Below are positions 20,691-30,246 of a DNA stretch of 64,000 bases, one piece after another. Within the stretch, counting starts at the first letter, position 1; every line of letters begins with the position of its first letter. This DNA comes from Phytophthora sp. 'mugwort' (taxonomy: Eukaryota; Oomycota; Peronosporomycetes; Peronosporales; Peronosporaceae). Under the pieces are notes generated by a model, which did no database searches, was not told the origin of the DNA, and saw nothing but the letters and a program-made list of their open reading frames with translations. The stretch lies in the NCBI GenBank assembly GCA_033558025.1, contig JAUCEF010000018.1:992001-1056000 (forward strand), read 5' to 3'. The position numbers were made by a program, and so were the translations under genes.

Positions 20691-22710
20691 ATGAGCAGCA
20701 ACGGCTCGTTGCAGCCGCCTCTGATCATCACGTCGCTGGCGCGGCCGCCAGCCACCACAGGGGCTCCTTCAACGATGCCGGTCTCGTCCCTATCCCCGGC
20801 GCCATCGTCGGCCAGTGCGTCGTTCTCGCCGTATGCCAAGAGCTCCGCGCTCATCAGCAGACGCGTCGCCATGGAGGGCAAAAGCTTGTTCACGTGCCAC
20901 CAATGCGGCGCACTGCTCAAGTTCCAGTACAATCCCGTATCAATCGAGGAGAAGATCATGAATCTGCGGCCCGTGGCCTACGAGCACGCGACGGAGCCAT
21001 GCGAGCAGCGGGACAGTAGGGGGGAGGATCAGATGCCAAGACTCACGGAAGGAACGGATAATGGAGAGAACACAGATGCAGACGAGGAGGAAGAAGCAGC
21101 ACAGGCCGCCAGGAATTCACTAAGTCAGCAACAACAGCAGCAGAAAACCCCAGCGATCGTCCCTGAGATTGTATGGGAGCGGCAACGTCTGGACAACAGC
21201 GGCGACGTTGGAGTCTGGGTCCCTGCAGAGTTCGACCTTATGAATGGGATTGCGACGTTCACGAGCTGCAATCGTGGAGATATCGGGCAGAACATTGCAG
21301 ATGTGGTGCCTGTGCGACTGCTCAATAAGCCGCACTTGTGGATTTCCGACTGGGAGGTCGATCGCGCCCTCCCGAGCTGTGACGAAGAAGGATGGGTGTA
21401 TGCAGCGTCGTACGCAGACTTTGGTAGGATGGAGGAGCCACTCGTATCAGGAGAAGAAGGAGCAGAACTTAACACTAAGGATGAAGCTACTGAGCAAACA
21501 GAGGAGACTCCACAGGAGCGACTTGTGCGGCGGAGGCGTCTAATTCGCAAGCGCCGTATTGACGGAAATGATCTCAGTTGGTTTCAGGAATTGCTCGACT
21601 GCAGGTATATTGATTTTTTCCTCCCAGAGAACGCACGACATGCTAACCTTTGATTGTTGTGACATGTGCAGCACTCTGCTTCTGAAAAAGAGACTGCCAA
21701 CCTGTCACGATTGCGAAGCCACAGTACTCTCCCGATTCACTCAGTGCGTGGGAATGACGCTTCCACTTTCTGTTCTTTTGTGTTGTTTTCGAGATACTGA
21801 CTCAATGTCTCTGTATATTAGGGCGCTGAATGAGCTGGAGGATGACCGTGACCAGTATGAGCGTTTCATGATCGAATTTACTGACGAGGAGCGAGCATCG
21901 GCGCGGGCTTTTAGTGAAGATGGCAACTATGATACCGACGGGTGGCATGATGATCCAGAACTTCGTGCCTTGGAGGAGGAGGAGCGACGACTAAAGGCTG
22001 AGCTAGAGGCTATCGAAGATGAGACTGTACAAGTGACAGCAAAGAGGCGCGAGCTTTGGTCCACAGGAATGGATCTCGAGCAGTTGATTCACGGCACATT
22101 CGTTGAAGGAGCATTTCTGCAACATTTATTGGGTTTAAGCCGCGACGAGCGTCAGTCAGTGGGTGTATTCGCTGTCCATGCTTCGGATATGTTGCGGCGT
22201 CTCCAGCGCTACAACGTATGCAACGACGTTTTCCACATCTGGCACGATGGTCTCTTCGGTACAATCAACGGACTACGCCTCGGTCGTTTGCCTTCGAAAC
22301 CGGTGGAATGGGTGGAAATCAACGCTGCATTGGGTCAGGCAGTGCTGTTGCTTGCAACAATCGCAGACCGCGCGAATTTTGAATTTTCCCGCAATCGTCT
22401 CGTGCCTCGTGGGAGCTTTTCTCGTGTGGTTAACATGTACGGCAAGGAGTACAGTCTGTACAGTGACGGCGGCATGTTTCGCCGCCGCGGCTTCAACCAG
22501 GCTATGATTCTCTTTCTCGAGTGTGTAGAGGACGCAGGTCGTCGCGCGATGAAAGAGGAACCGTCACTGAAGTTCCCATACAAGGTCGAGCGCGGGAAGA
22601 TTGGTGGTCTACCCATTTCGCTGGGTAATGACGAGCAGTGGACTCGAGCGCTCAAGTACATGCTCACGCATCTCAAGTGGTTATTGGCTTGGATCTCGAA
22701 GCGCTACTGA
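20691..22710 (+). CDS. ATG6: Beclin-1/ATG6 homologue with an internal dysferlin (DysF) domain
   Basis: Three exons (20691-21604, 21672-21743, 21822-22710) with matching phases give 624 residues. The family's paired CxxC zinc motifs are C69-x2-C72 and C316-x2-C319. Between them lies an insert with DysF features: VWERQR and VWVPAEF near 161-181, then WISDWEVDRALPSCDEEGW at 217-235, and RLVRRRRLIRKRR near 277-289. After the second CxxC come the coiled coil (NELEDDRDQYERFM onward) and the evolutionarily conserved domain (about 430-624), with INAALGQAVLLL and a C-terminal WLLAWISKRY. Family role: Beclin-1/ATG6 is a subunit of the VPS34 PI3-kinase complexes that drive autophagosome formation and endosomal sorting. 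The extra module takes the place of the disordered BH3-bearing region of animal Beclin. Intron 1 has a CATGCTAAC branch-like site. Confidence 0.9.
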
Positions 22711-22967
22711 GAGAGTGGAGAGAATGAATGAACAAAAGTCGGCAAGAGATCTTGCCAGGAAACGTGTACTTGCGCCATGACAGCGCATCAGTAAGTAAAA
22801 CGTGTCTATTTTGCGTTTTTTTTTCATATTATCGAGTTTGCTTAGTACTTCAGTCGATTAGAACACGTGGAGATGGCAAATAGCTAAGCTTGACGAGAAG
22901 CGGAGGGCTTGGGGCGTCACGCAAGGAGACGTTATAGGTCCAAGGCCATCCAAGCTGGTAGCTTTAG

Positions 22968-24270
22968 CTACAAAAATTGCTGGATGGCCTTGTGAATCGC
23001 GTTAGCAGCATGTAGAACCTCCTCTTGGGTGGTAGATCGACCCACTGATAAGCGTAGCGTGCCTTTGGCAAACTCGGGAGCCACGTGCATAGCAGCCAGC
23101 ACATGCGAGATGATAATATGTTCTTCCTCTACCTCAGGACTCTTGTCCTTGTCCTTACCGCAGTCCTGCTTGTGGCTGTGGCACGCTGATCCTGCACTGG
23201 CGTAGACACCGTCGGCTTCGATCACTATGTAGCACAATTGACATAAACTACGTCAATACATTGAGCTCGAGGATAGAATAGTTGGTAAACGTACAGTCAA
23301 GAAGACGCGGCGCGTTGATGTTCTCGAAGCTGATGCTGAGTGTGTTGGGCAGTGAGAGTTCCGGGTGGCCATTCACTTGGTAACTGACATTCGTCAGACT
23401 GCAGTGTTTCTGGATCTGCTCGAGGAGGAATGTCCTGCTCTCCTGCATGATGACCGCGTACTCGTGCAAGTTTTTCTCCACCAGCGCGCAAGCCTGACCG
23501 AGCGCCGCCACGAGCGCCACATTTTCAGTGCCACCGCGACGTCCGTTCTCCTGCGAGGCGCCGTGGATGATCGTGTCCACTACCGTTCCCTCACGAATGT
23601 AGAGCGCACCTATGCCCTTGGGTGCATACAGCTTGTGTCCCGCCACCGTGAGCAAATCCACGCCGAGGTCCTGAACGTTGACGCGAACTTTACCAATGGC
23701 TTGGCTGGCGTCCGTGTGCACAATAATTGGCAAGCGATTCTCCTGCTCCTCCACGAATCGTCGCACCGCTCGAGAGATTTCCGCCACAGGCTGCAGCGAG
23801 CCCACCTCGTTGTTGGCGAGCATGACGGACACCACGCAGGTCTGCATTGTGAGCACATCCAGTACGTCCTGCACACGCACACAGCCGAAACGGTCCACGG
23901 GCAGGTACGTGACCTGGAAATCCTGCGTCTCCAGCCACTTGCACGTCTCCAGCACGGCCACGTGCTCCACGCAGGACGTGACGATGTGGCTGCGGCCGCT
24001 CTCGCGCTTGGCCGCCAACGCCGCACCCTTGATGGCGTAGTTAATGGACTCGGTGCCCCCCGAAAGGAACACGACTTCGCTCGGGTCGGCCGCGCCCAGC
24101 ATAGACGCCACTTGGGCACGTGCCGTGGCCATCGCCTTCTTGGCCGTCTGGCCCAGCGCATAGGACGAGGATGCGTTGCCGAACTGCGGGCCCAGATATG
24201 GCAGTAGGGCCTGCAACACGGCGGGCTCTACGGGCGTCGTAGCGTTATAGTCGAGGTACACACGCGTCAT
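22968..24270 (-). CDS. NifS/IscS-like cysteine desulfurase (class V aminotransferase)
   Basis: Exons 23295-24270 and 22968-23224 (minus), joined across a 70-nt GTACGT...CATAG intron, give 410 residues from the ATG at 24270. The PLP lysine is Lys213 in the GHKLYAPKG motif, with the cofactor-contacting HTDASQ segment upstream. The catalytic cysteine is Cys340 in the short GSAC loop, which places it with the NifS/IscS group rather than SufS. Reaction: removal of sulfur (or selenium) from cysteine (or selenocysteine) as an enzyme-bound persulfide for Fe-S or thiolation pathways. The protein starts directly with the catalytic fold (MTRVYLDYNATTP), with no targeting extension, so a cytosolic enzyme or a selenocysteine-lyase-like role is more likely than mitochondrial NFS1. 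A charged insert (GKDKDKSPEVEEE) follows the active-site loop. It is convergent with the Beclin gene. Confidence 0.9.
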
Positions 24271-25648
24271 GACGGTTGGTCTTCTCTTGGACACTGAGTT
24301 AATGGAGCTTTTGGCTTGAGGTGCACGACGTGACGACTGTCAATAGGGTGCACGACGCCGATGATTCGCTGAAGTGGGGGGGAAGTTTCGGCGAATTGTT
24401 GCACGGAAAGGAGCTGAATCAGATTTGTGGGCGATGATCAGAGCAGATTAATCCTGTGTACTATTGTGAGCCCCAGGGACATATCCACAAATAATTGGGT
24501 TTTATTGCGGATAAACTATATTTTGCGGCAAGAAAAAAGTAGGCAAAGCAACGGCAGTACCAGTACCCAACGATAAACTTATGATATGTTGACAGCTTTC
24601 GCTACGAAGCGGCTGTCCCATAACGATCGATTCGTCTTCAGGAAAAATAATAACTTCAAACAAGATCGTGCCCAGTCGGCTCCGGTGGTCGTCATGATAC
24701 CTGTCGCTGAGCCAAACAGCCTTTCTGAAGCTGACGTACCCAGCATAAAGCGCAAGTCTTCCTTCATACGCCGTGACGTCCTCTTTTTAAGCCGTTTACG
24801 TTTTTGTAGTCATCCTGTTGAACCGCCCGTCTTGCTTGACCAGAAACTTCATTCTCACAAAAGTTCGCTCAGGTTAACGAGAAAATACTAGAAAATACCG
24901 TATTGCATCGCATTGGAATATTGATTGCAAGCACCAGCGGTGCGGGCAGGCAATAGCATTGGCATCTAAATTGCAATGGTCAGCTGAAGTTGCAACATTT
25001 TTCCAATTACTGCAATAGATTAACATTGCCCTCATTTGACAGGAAACAGTAGCATCCATGTCTGACTAAGCGCTGGGGATCCTTTGGCCATACAGTACCA
25101 CGAAGGATGCGGCGGCAACTCGAGAGACGTCTTGATCACCAACACCTCCACGCAGCATTCTACTTCTACCGTGAAGAGGTTGTGAGTAGCAATCTGGGCT
25201 ACATGTTGCTATGTTGTCAGTAAGAGAGCGCCACCTTCAGCAAAGGAAGATGACAAACCCAGCACGTCGTGTCTCCCACAATCGACATACATGGTAGATG
25301 AGATAACCTCACCGAATCGTAATCACAGGACTGCGTTACCGCAAACCACATAACTAATTGTTTCTTTGTAAATGAATACCCCTGGCTCACAGTACTTTTG
25401 ACTTGGAAATGGGAGGCGATGGAAGTTCCGCGGTGCGTGCGCTGCCTGTAGCTATCGACATACACGCCCCCCATACCTTGCACAAAGGAGCCACATTCTA
25501 ACGTTTATCTCGCACTGCCTGTCGCTTCACGATGCGCTCTGTAGTCCCAGAATCAGCTCCCCACGCTTCTGGTATAATCTCCCTTATCAGACTCCGCTGC
25601 TTCTACGCTGTTGCTAACCTGTATCCTCGTCTCAATTGATGCCAACAG
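24271..25648. other. Intergenic region upstream of the desulfurase and the mitochondrial carrier
   Basis: About 1.4 kb. It must hold the desulfurase promoter and the missing first exon of the carrier. A plus frame at 24586-24891 (about 101 codons) has no domain and I do not call it. At 25532-25571 there is an ATG followed by 13 codons and a GTATAAT donor-like site, with CTAACCTG and CCAACAG ahead of the first clear carrier exon, but this join is out of frame. Confidence 0.4.
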
Positions 25649-26809
25649 GGGAGCGCTGCTGCTGGTATGATCGGCCGCGTCTTCTGTCACCCGCTGGACA
25701 CCGTCAAGGCTCGACTGCAGGGCAGCTCAGCCACGGGTCAAACCATCGCGTCGCAGCTCAACCTTCGAGCATTCAGGTGGGCTACCAGCAGCAGCGGTGC
25801 TTCCACTCGTTCAGTTGGGCTATAGAACTAACGTATTCTTTGCAGTTTGCAGCACTTACGAGGACTGTATCGTGGTATCGGCGTGAGCATGTTGGGATCT
25901 GCGCCTGCAACTTGCCTGTACATGACGTCGTACGAGATCTCGAAGGACGCGTTGATGGACGTTGAGAGCTTAAATGGCAGCCCGACGCTGCTGTATTTAG
26001 GTGCGGGTATGGCAGCGGAGGCTCTGAGTTGTGTGCTATGGGTGCCCATTGACGTCATCAAGGAGCGCATGCAGGTGCAGGTTCAGTCCTCGGAGGCGTC
26101 AGGAGCTGCAACAAAGATTTACTACCGCAACACGCTCGACGCCGTGCAGACGATTGCGCGTACTGAGCGCCTCAAAGGGTTGTACAAAGGCTACGCTGCG
26201 ACCCTGCTTTCTTTCGGGCCCTTCTCGGCGCTCTACTTCATGTTTTACGAGAAGACCAAGGCAATTGCACAGAAGCGACTTGACGTGGACGAGCTGCCGG
26301 CGCAGTACACACTTGCAAGTGCAGCTGTTGCTGGTGCTACCTCGTCGTTCCTCACCAATCCGCTGGATCTTATTAAGTTGCGTCTCCAGGTACGAGTCGT
26401 ATTAGCCTGCTCTTACCAGCTGTAAAACTAATGTCGGATTCTCGGGTGGGGACAGGTCCAACGTGCGTACGCGACGGAAGGAATTCCCGCAACATATCGC
26501 GGGATCGTCGACGGGCTCACACAAGTGATAAGGTAGATTTTGTCATCGCGCTTGCTCTGTTTGTGTTGACTGGCGGTCCAGCTTGATCGACTTCCTTGAT
26601 CGATAGCTACATGTATATATTACGTGCTTGAAGCTTGACCGATGTATGTGTTGTTTTTGTTCTTGTTGTGAACGAGTAGAGCAGAAGGGGTGCTGGCACT
26701 GTACAAGGGGGCAGGAGCCCGTGTTGCTTTCCACGCTCCGTCGACTGCTATCACCATGTCTCTCTTTGAGAGCTGTCGACGGGTATTTGCTTCTCTCCTC
26801 GATGCCTAA
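25649..26809 (+). CDS. Mitochondrial carrier (SLC25) family transporter; first exon unresolved
   Basis: Four exons are clear: 25649-25776, 25846-26389, 26456-26532 and 26680-26809, all with GT...AG introns and matching phases, giving 292 residues plus an unplaced N-terminus. The three carrier signatures are present, one per repeat: HPLDTVKARLQ, VPIDVIKERMQ and NPLDLIKLRLQ, each with a following aromatic/glycine block (GLYRG, GLYKG, ALYKG). Family role: exchange of metabolites across the mitochondrial inner membrane by a six-helix, three-repeat carrier; the substrate cannot be read with confidence. The first exon is a problem: the obvious ATG exon at 25532-25571 ends in phase 1, while this exon needs phase 0. 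Either the start exon is elsewhere or the copy is damaged. It is convergent with the J-domain gene, only 20 bp between stops. Confidence 0.82.
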
Positions 26810-26829
26810 TTAGATGCAATATCCCAGGC

Positions 26830-29433
26830 TCACTTCGTGTTCACTTGTGCCCGCATCTTTTGGACTCCATTCACTGGCCGAGCATCGTTTGACAATGACC
26901 TCATCGCCTCAACTTCCTTTGGAATCTGCTCGTTCTCTTCCTTCACCAAGACGTCACTCTGGGTGGATACCAAAGCTCTCTGCTTCTCCGTTTCTGCTGT
27001 GGGTTTTGCACTTGGCGCAATGAGTCGGCGCTTTTGCTTGCCATCATCCCTATCAGCAAGAGCCCGATTCTGGACCACGCCCAGTAGTCGAGGTTCCGAC
27101 TTGGCATTGGCGTACTGGAGCACCTCGGTGTGTTCAATAGCACCGCGTAGCTCTAGTTTTTCACGCTTTCGCTTCAGCCGAGACTCTTCAAAGGCTTGTT
27201 CCTCGGGAGCCACAACATTTTCCCACTCTTCCTGTTGATCGTCCAGGTTCTCCGCTGCCTCCTTTGAAATTTGCACCGTATTGTATTCGACTGGAGCTCC
27301 ACCACCTCCACCAGCTGCTGCGTTCTTGCCGTTCCAGGTAGATACCAGCAGTGGACAGTCATCGTGAAGACGCAGTTCCAACACGCACCTCGCCGAGATG
27401 CCATGCTCCTCTAGAAACATCACATTCGCCTCTTCCCCGATGAGTGTGTCACCCCAATAAATCTGCTGGTCCCAAGTGGATAATTGCTGCTCCGTGAGCT
27501 CTTCCATCCAGTATTTGATATAGTTGACAGTATGATGCGAGTTGACGAAGATCTGCAATAAATTTTCGTTATTTGCAGCTGCCTTCGGGGCTGAGCAGTC
27601 TTCATCATCAGAGCTGCTAGCTGCGGCTTCTTCCAGCTCCAGCGCCACCTTCGGCAAGATGGCAACTGCACGCGGGATCTTCAGGAAAATGTGGAACGAC
27701 GTTGTCTCTGACCGTTGAACTCTCGATGCCAAGCGTTCATGCAAGCGTTTGCGCACCGGTGACGTTTCTCGCTCATGCTCCCGGTCGCATTTAAACCTTT
27801 TTCGCGCCTCGCGCTTCGGCGACCGAGCGTCATCAGCAGCTCCATCGTAGTCGTCAGAACCCGCGCGCTGTCGCTTTTTCCAAGCTTTCTCGTCTGGTGA
27901 TGATGGAGACAGCAATGACACGTCGCCGGAGGTCTGTAGAGAGGGATCTCCCTCTAACAAATATGATGTCGTCTTTCCCAGCGGCAGCATAACGGGAACT
28001 TCCATATCCACCGAGTTTTCGTCGCCCTGCGCATCCGAATAAACAACACGACGAGTGCGAACGTCTGTACCGGTTTGCTCACATTCGCGACCATAAACCT
28101 TCCCACTCACCCAGCAAATGTAGCTACCCATGTGCAGCTCCTGTCGATCACATTGCTCAAAAGTGCAGATATGTGGCGTTCCGTGGCGACAACAAGCGTA
28201 AATCCCCTCTTCCAAGTACTGGAAGTTGTTTCGGCAAATATTGCTTCGACATTCCGCGATCTTCTCGACCTGAAAGCGCGTGTACTGATCACCCAAATGA
28301 ATTTCAGATTGTTCAAAACCACAGATCACTGACACAGCAGGTGCTTCTTTAAATGGTTCAGGAGATTCACCATTTGCTTCCTGCTTCACTTGCTTTACGG
28401 CAGGTTCTTCGTCTTTAGCTTTTGGCTGCATCCGACGCTGCAAAGCTGCAGCTTGCAACTGGTCAAACAACCAGTTTTGAATGAGCCAATACGCTCTCAT
28501 CGAACACACACGTCGATCCAGCTCAGCGTCACCGAATGCGCTTGTACAGCTTTCGTCGCAAGCATGAATATACTTGTGCAGCAGACAAATGTATACACGT
28601 CGTCGTGGGGAACCCGAGCACTCTAAATCTCGGTCCATGCTCACAATTTTACCACATCCTTTACCTGTACAAGGTTCCCCGGTCTCGAAGCGCAGTTCCG
28701 TCGCATTGACCGACAGCAACTTGGCCCACTCAGCAATCCGAGCCATCACATCCATTTTGTGCTTGACGCGAGCCATCCACTCCAAGGACGCAAAGTCTGT
28801 CGACGCCTCTAGCTTCACTTGGTCCTTGACTACTTCACCAAGCTGCTGCGATTGCTGCGGGTGAGCGGCCTCCAGCAGCTTGGCATCGTACGCCGCACGT
28901 CTCTCCGGGTCACTGAGCGTCTCGTAGGCCAATCTCAACCGCGCGAACTGTGTCGAGTCCACTTCGCGCAGCTTCTCCTCGTCCAGTTCACTCTCTTCCT
29001 CGTCTGCTTTGCTCTCGCGTTCACGCCTACGACTCGCGTACTTTTTGTCTGGATGCAGCATCAGTGCCAGTCTACGGAACTGCTTCTTAACGTCCTCTGT
29101 AGTGACTTTATCGTCCTTTTCCAACCCTAGAAGCTGGTAAAAGTCTAGTTTCTTCTTGTCTTGAAGCTTAGTTGTAGCGCACGGTCCCATCGTCGCGTGG
29201 TTGCCGTCTTGGTACGGGTTCCAGCTGAGCGCGAGCTGCTGAAGCCGCACCTCCACGGCCCTCCACTCACCGCTCGTGCTATCGTGGAGCTGGTTACGCA
29301 GCGTACGCGCGTCGGTCGGCAGGATGGCGCCGCGCGCCTCAAACTGCGCGATCTTGGTCAGCAGCGAACGGCATTTAGCCCGCTCCAGCGGCGACAGACC
29401 CCCGGCGTGTGTGGAGATCGTGTCCGTCTCCAT
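26830..29433 (-). CDS. Large J-domain (DnaJ/HSP40-type) protein with duplicated Cys/His-rich region
   Basis: A single-exon frame of 867 residues from an ATG. The J domain lies at about residues 95-190: DFYQLLGLE, the HPD tripeptide in LHPDKKY, and ARLRLAYETLSDPERRAAYD, with an acidic insert between helices II and III. Two Cys/His-rich repeats follow, each of the form C-x3/4-C ... H-x-C-x3/4-C ... C (about 255-310 and 385-450), probably zinc-binding. Then comes a nuclear-signal-like KRQ/KRE-rich stretch and a C-terminal beta-rich domain (about 590-700, LLQIFVNSHHTVNYIKYWM) that could be ubiquitin-like. Family role: J domains stimulate HSP70 ATPase activity; the other regions suggest a nuclear or RNA-related co-chaperone, which is inference. 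An initiator-like motif precedes the start. Confidence 0.82.
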   Translation of the reverse strand: METDTISTHAGGLSPLERAKCRSLLTKIAQFEARGAILPTDARTLRNQLHDSTSGEWRAVEVRLQQLALSWNPYQDGNHATMGPCATTKLQDKKKLDFYQLLGLEKDDKVTTEDVKKQFRRLALMLHPDKKYASRRRERESKADEEESELDEEKLREVDSTQFARLRLAYETLSDPERRAAYDAKLLEAAHPQQSQQLGEVVKDQVKLEASTDFASLEWMARVKHKMDVMARIAEWAKLLSVNATELRFETGEPCTGKGCGKIVSMDRDLECSGSPRRRVYICLLHKYIHACDESCTSAFGDAELDRRVCSMRAYWLIQNWLFDQLQAAALQRRMQPKAKDEEPAVKQVKQEANGESPEPFKEAPAVSVICGFEQSEIHLGDQYTRFQVEKIAECRSNICRNNFQYLEEGIYACCRHGTPHICTFEQCDRQELHMGSYICWVSGKVYGRECEQTGTDVRTRRVVYSDAQGDENSVDMEVPVMLPLGKTTSYLLEGDPSLQTSGDVSLLSPSSPDEKAWKKRQRAGSDDYDGAADDARSPKREARKRFKCDREHERETSPVRKRLHERLASRVQRSETTSFHIFLKIPRAVAILPKVALELEEAAASSSDDEDCSAPKAAANNENLLQIFVNSHHTVNYIKYWMEELTEQQLSTWDQQIYWGDTLIGEEANVMFLEEHGISARCVLELRLHDDCPLLVSTWNGKNAAAGGGGGAPVEYNTVQISKEAAENLDDQQEEWENVVAPEEQAFEESRLKRKREKLELRGAIEHTEVLQYANAKSEPRLLGVVQNRALADRDDGKQKRRLIAPSAKPTAETEKQRALVSTQSDVLVKEENEQIPKEVEAMRSLSNDARPVNGVQKMRAQVNTK

Positions 29434-29441
29434 TTCAAGCT

Positions 29442-29450
29442 GGAAAATGA
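29442..29450 (-). promoter_or_regulatory. Oomycete initiator-like element of the J-domain gene
   Basis: The minus strand reads TCATTTTCC, ending about 9 bases upstream of the ATG at 29433, matching the oomycete core-promoter consensus. The J-domain and secreted-protein genes are divergent and share about 220 bp. Confidence 0.45.
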
Positions 29451-29653
29451 ACGGGCTAAGCTTGTCTAGAGACAGTTACGCAGGGGCAAGAAGAAGGTCT
29501 TAGCGGGTGCAAGAAGGCGACAAGATGCGACACCGAGCAGTGCCGTTGAAACCTTCCTCTATAAGAACATACATGTAGCCATTCTCATCGCAGCTTCAAG
29601 CCATTTCTGGAAAAGCTCAACTTGTGCCAAGCACCGAACAACTGAAAGGGGGA

Positions 29654-29971
29654 ATGCTCGGCACCGGGCTCAAGCTGCGTTGGGCGGTGGTAGCAACTGT
29701 AGCACTAGCGCTCGTGGCGACGGCGACGACGTCCTGCAACGTCACGGCGGACCCGCACAGCGCCTCGACCTCGGGGTCTGCCGACGACTGGGATCAAGAT
29801 GACGCGGGCTTGGACGGCGAAGAGACCATTTTCGGCACGATGGAAGCGGGCGGCAATGGCAACGGCAATGGCCCAAAGGGCTGCACTGAAGAGGCACTGT
29901 GGTGCCCGTCATTGGGCCAGGCGCTGTCCCGCGATCCGAAGAACAAGTGCAAGTTCCCGCGGTGCCCATAA
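29654..29971 (+). CDS. Small secreted cysteine-containing protein
   Basis: The ATG at 29654 gives 105 residues; an in-frame GTG at 29624 is ignored. Residues 1-26 look like a signal peptide: a positively charged start (GLKLRW), a hydrophobic core (AVVATVALALVA) and a small-residue cleavage region. The mature part is acidic and Gly/Asn-rich in the middle and ends with a compact four-cysteine module, GCTEEALWCPSL...RDPKNKCKFPRCP. That terminal pattern (C-x5/6-C ... RDP-x3-C-x2-P-x-C) recurs in many extracellular oomycete proteins. There is no RxLR, LxLFLAK or catalytic motif. Inference: an apoplastic or cell-wall protein of unknown role. It has no intron. Confidence 0.6.
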   Translation: MLGTGLKLRWAVVATVALALVATATTSCNVTADPHSASTSGSADDWDQDDAGLDGEETIFGTMEAGGNGNGNGPKGCTEEALWCPSLGQALSRDPKNKCKFPRCP

Positions 29972-30246
29972 ACATCAGCAAGAAAATCGCTGTATTTTGG
30001 TTCAGGTGAATAGGAGCTGCCAAAAACCTACAGCGGCGACAAGTAGAGATCACATGGACTAACTCGAAATATATCGATATGTTACTCCTTTTGGTGTTTC
30101 ATCTGTAGTTGAAGGAAGATAAGGCACAAAAACGCAGGTGAAGCTAACTGACGATCCCTAGACATGTATTCACTATATACAACGGCGCTGGTGCCAATGA
30201 GGGAGCAGCACAGATGCATCAACGATTCCTTGTCACTCTCAACAGT

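Noticed and set aside
24271..24294. Longer N-terminus for the cysteine desulfurase
   Set aside because: The extension begins with GTG, not ATG; the ATG at 24270 starts right at the conserved fold.
24586..24891. Plus frame of about 101 codons upstream of the mitochondrial carrier
   Set aside because: No recognisable domain, signal or splice context.
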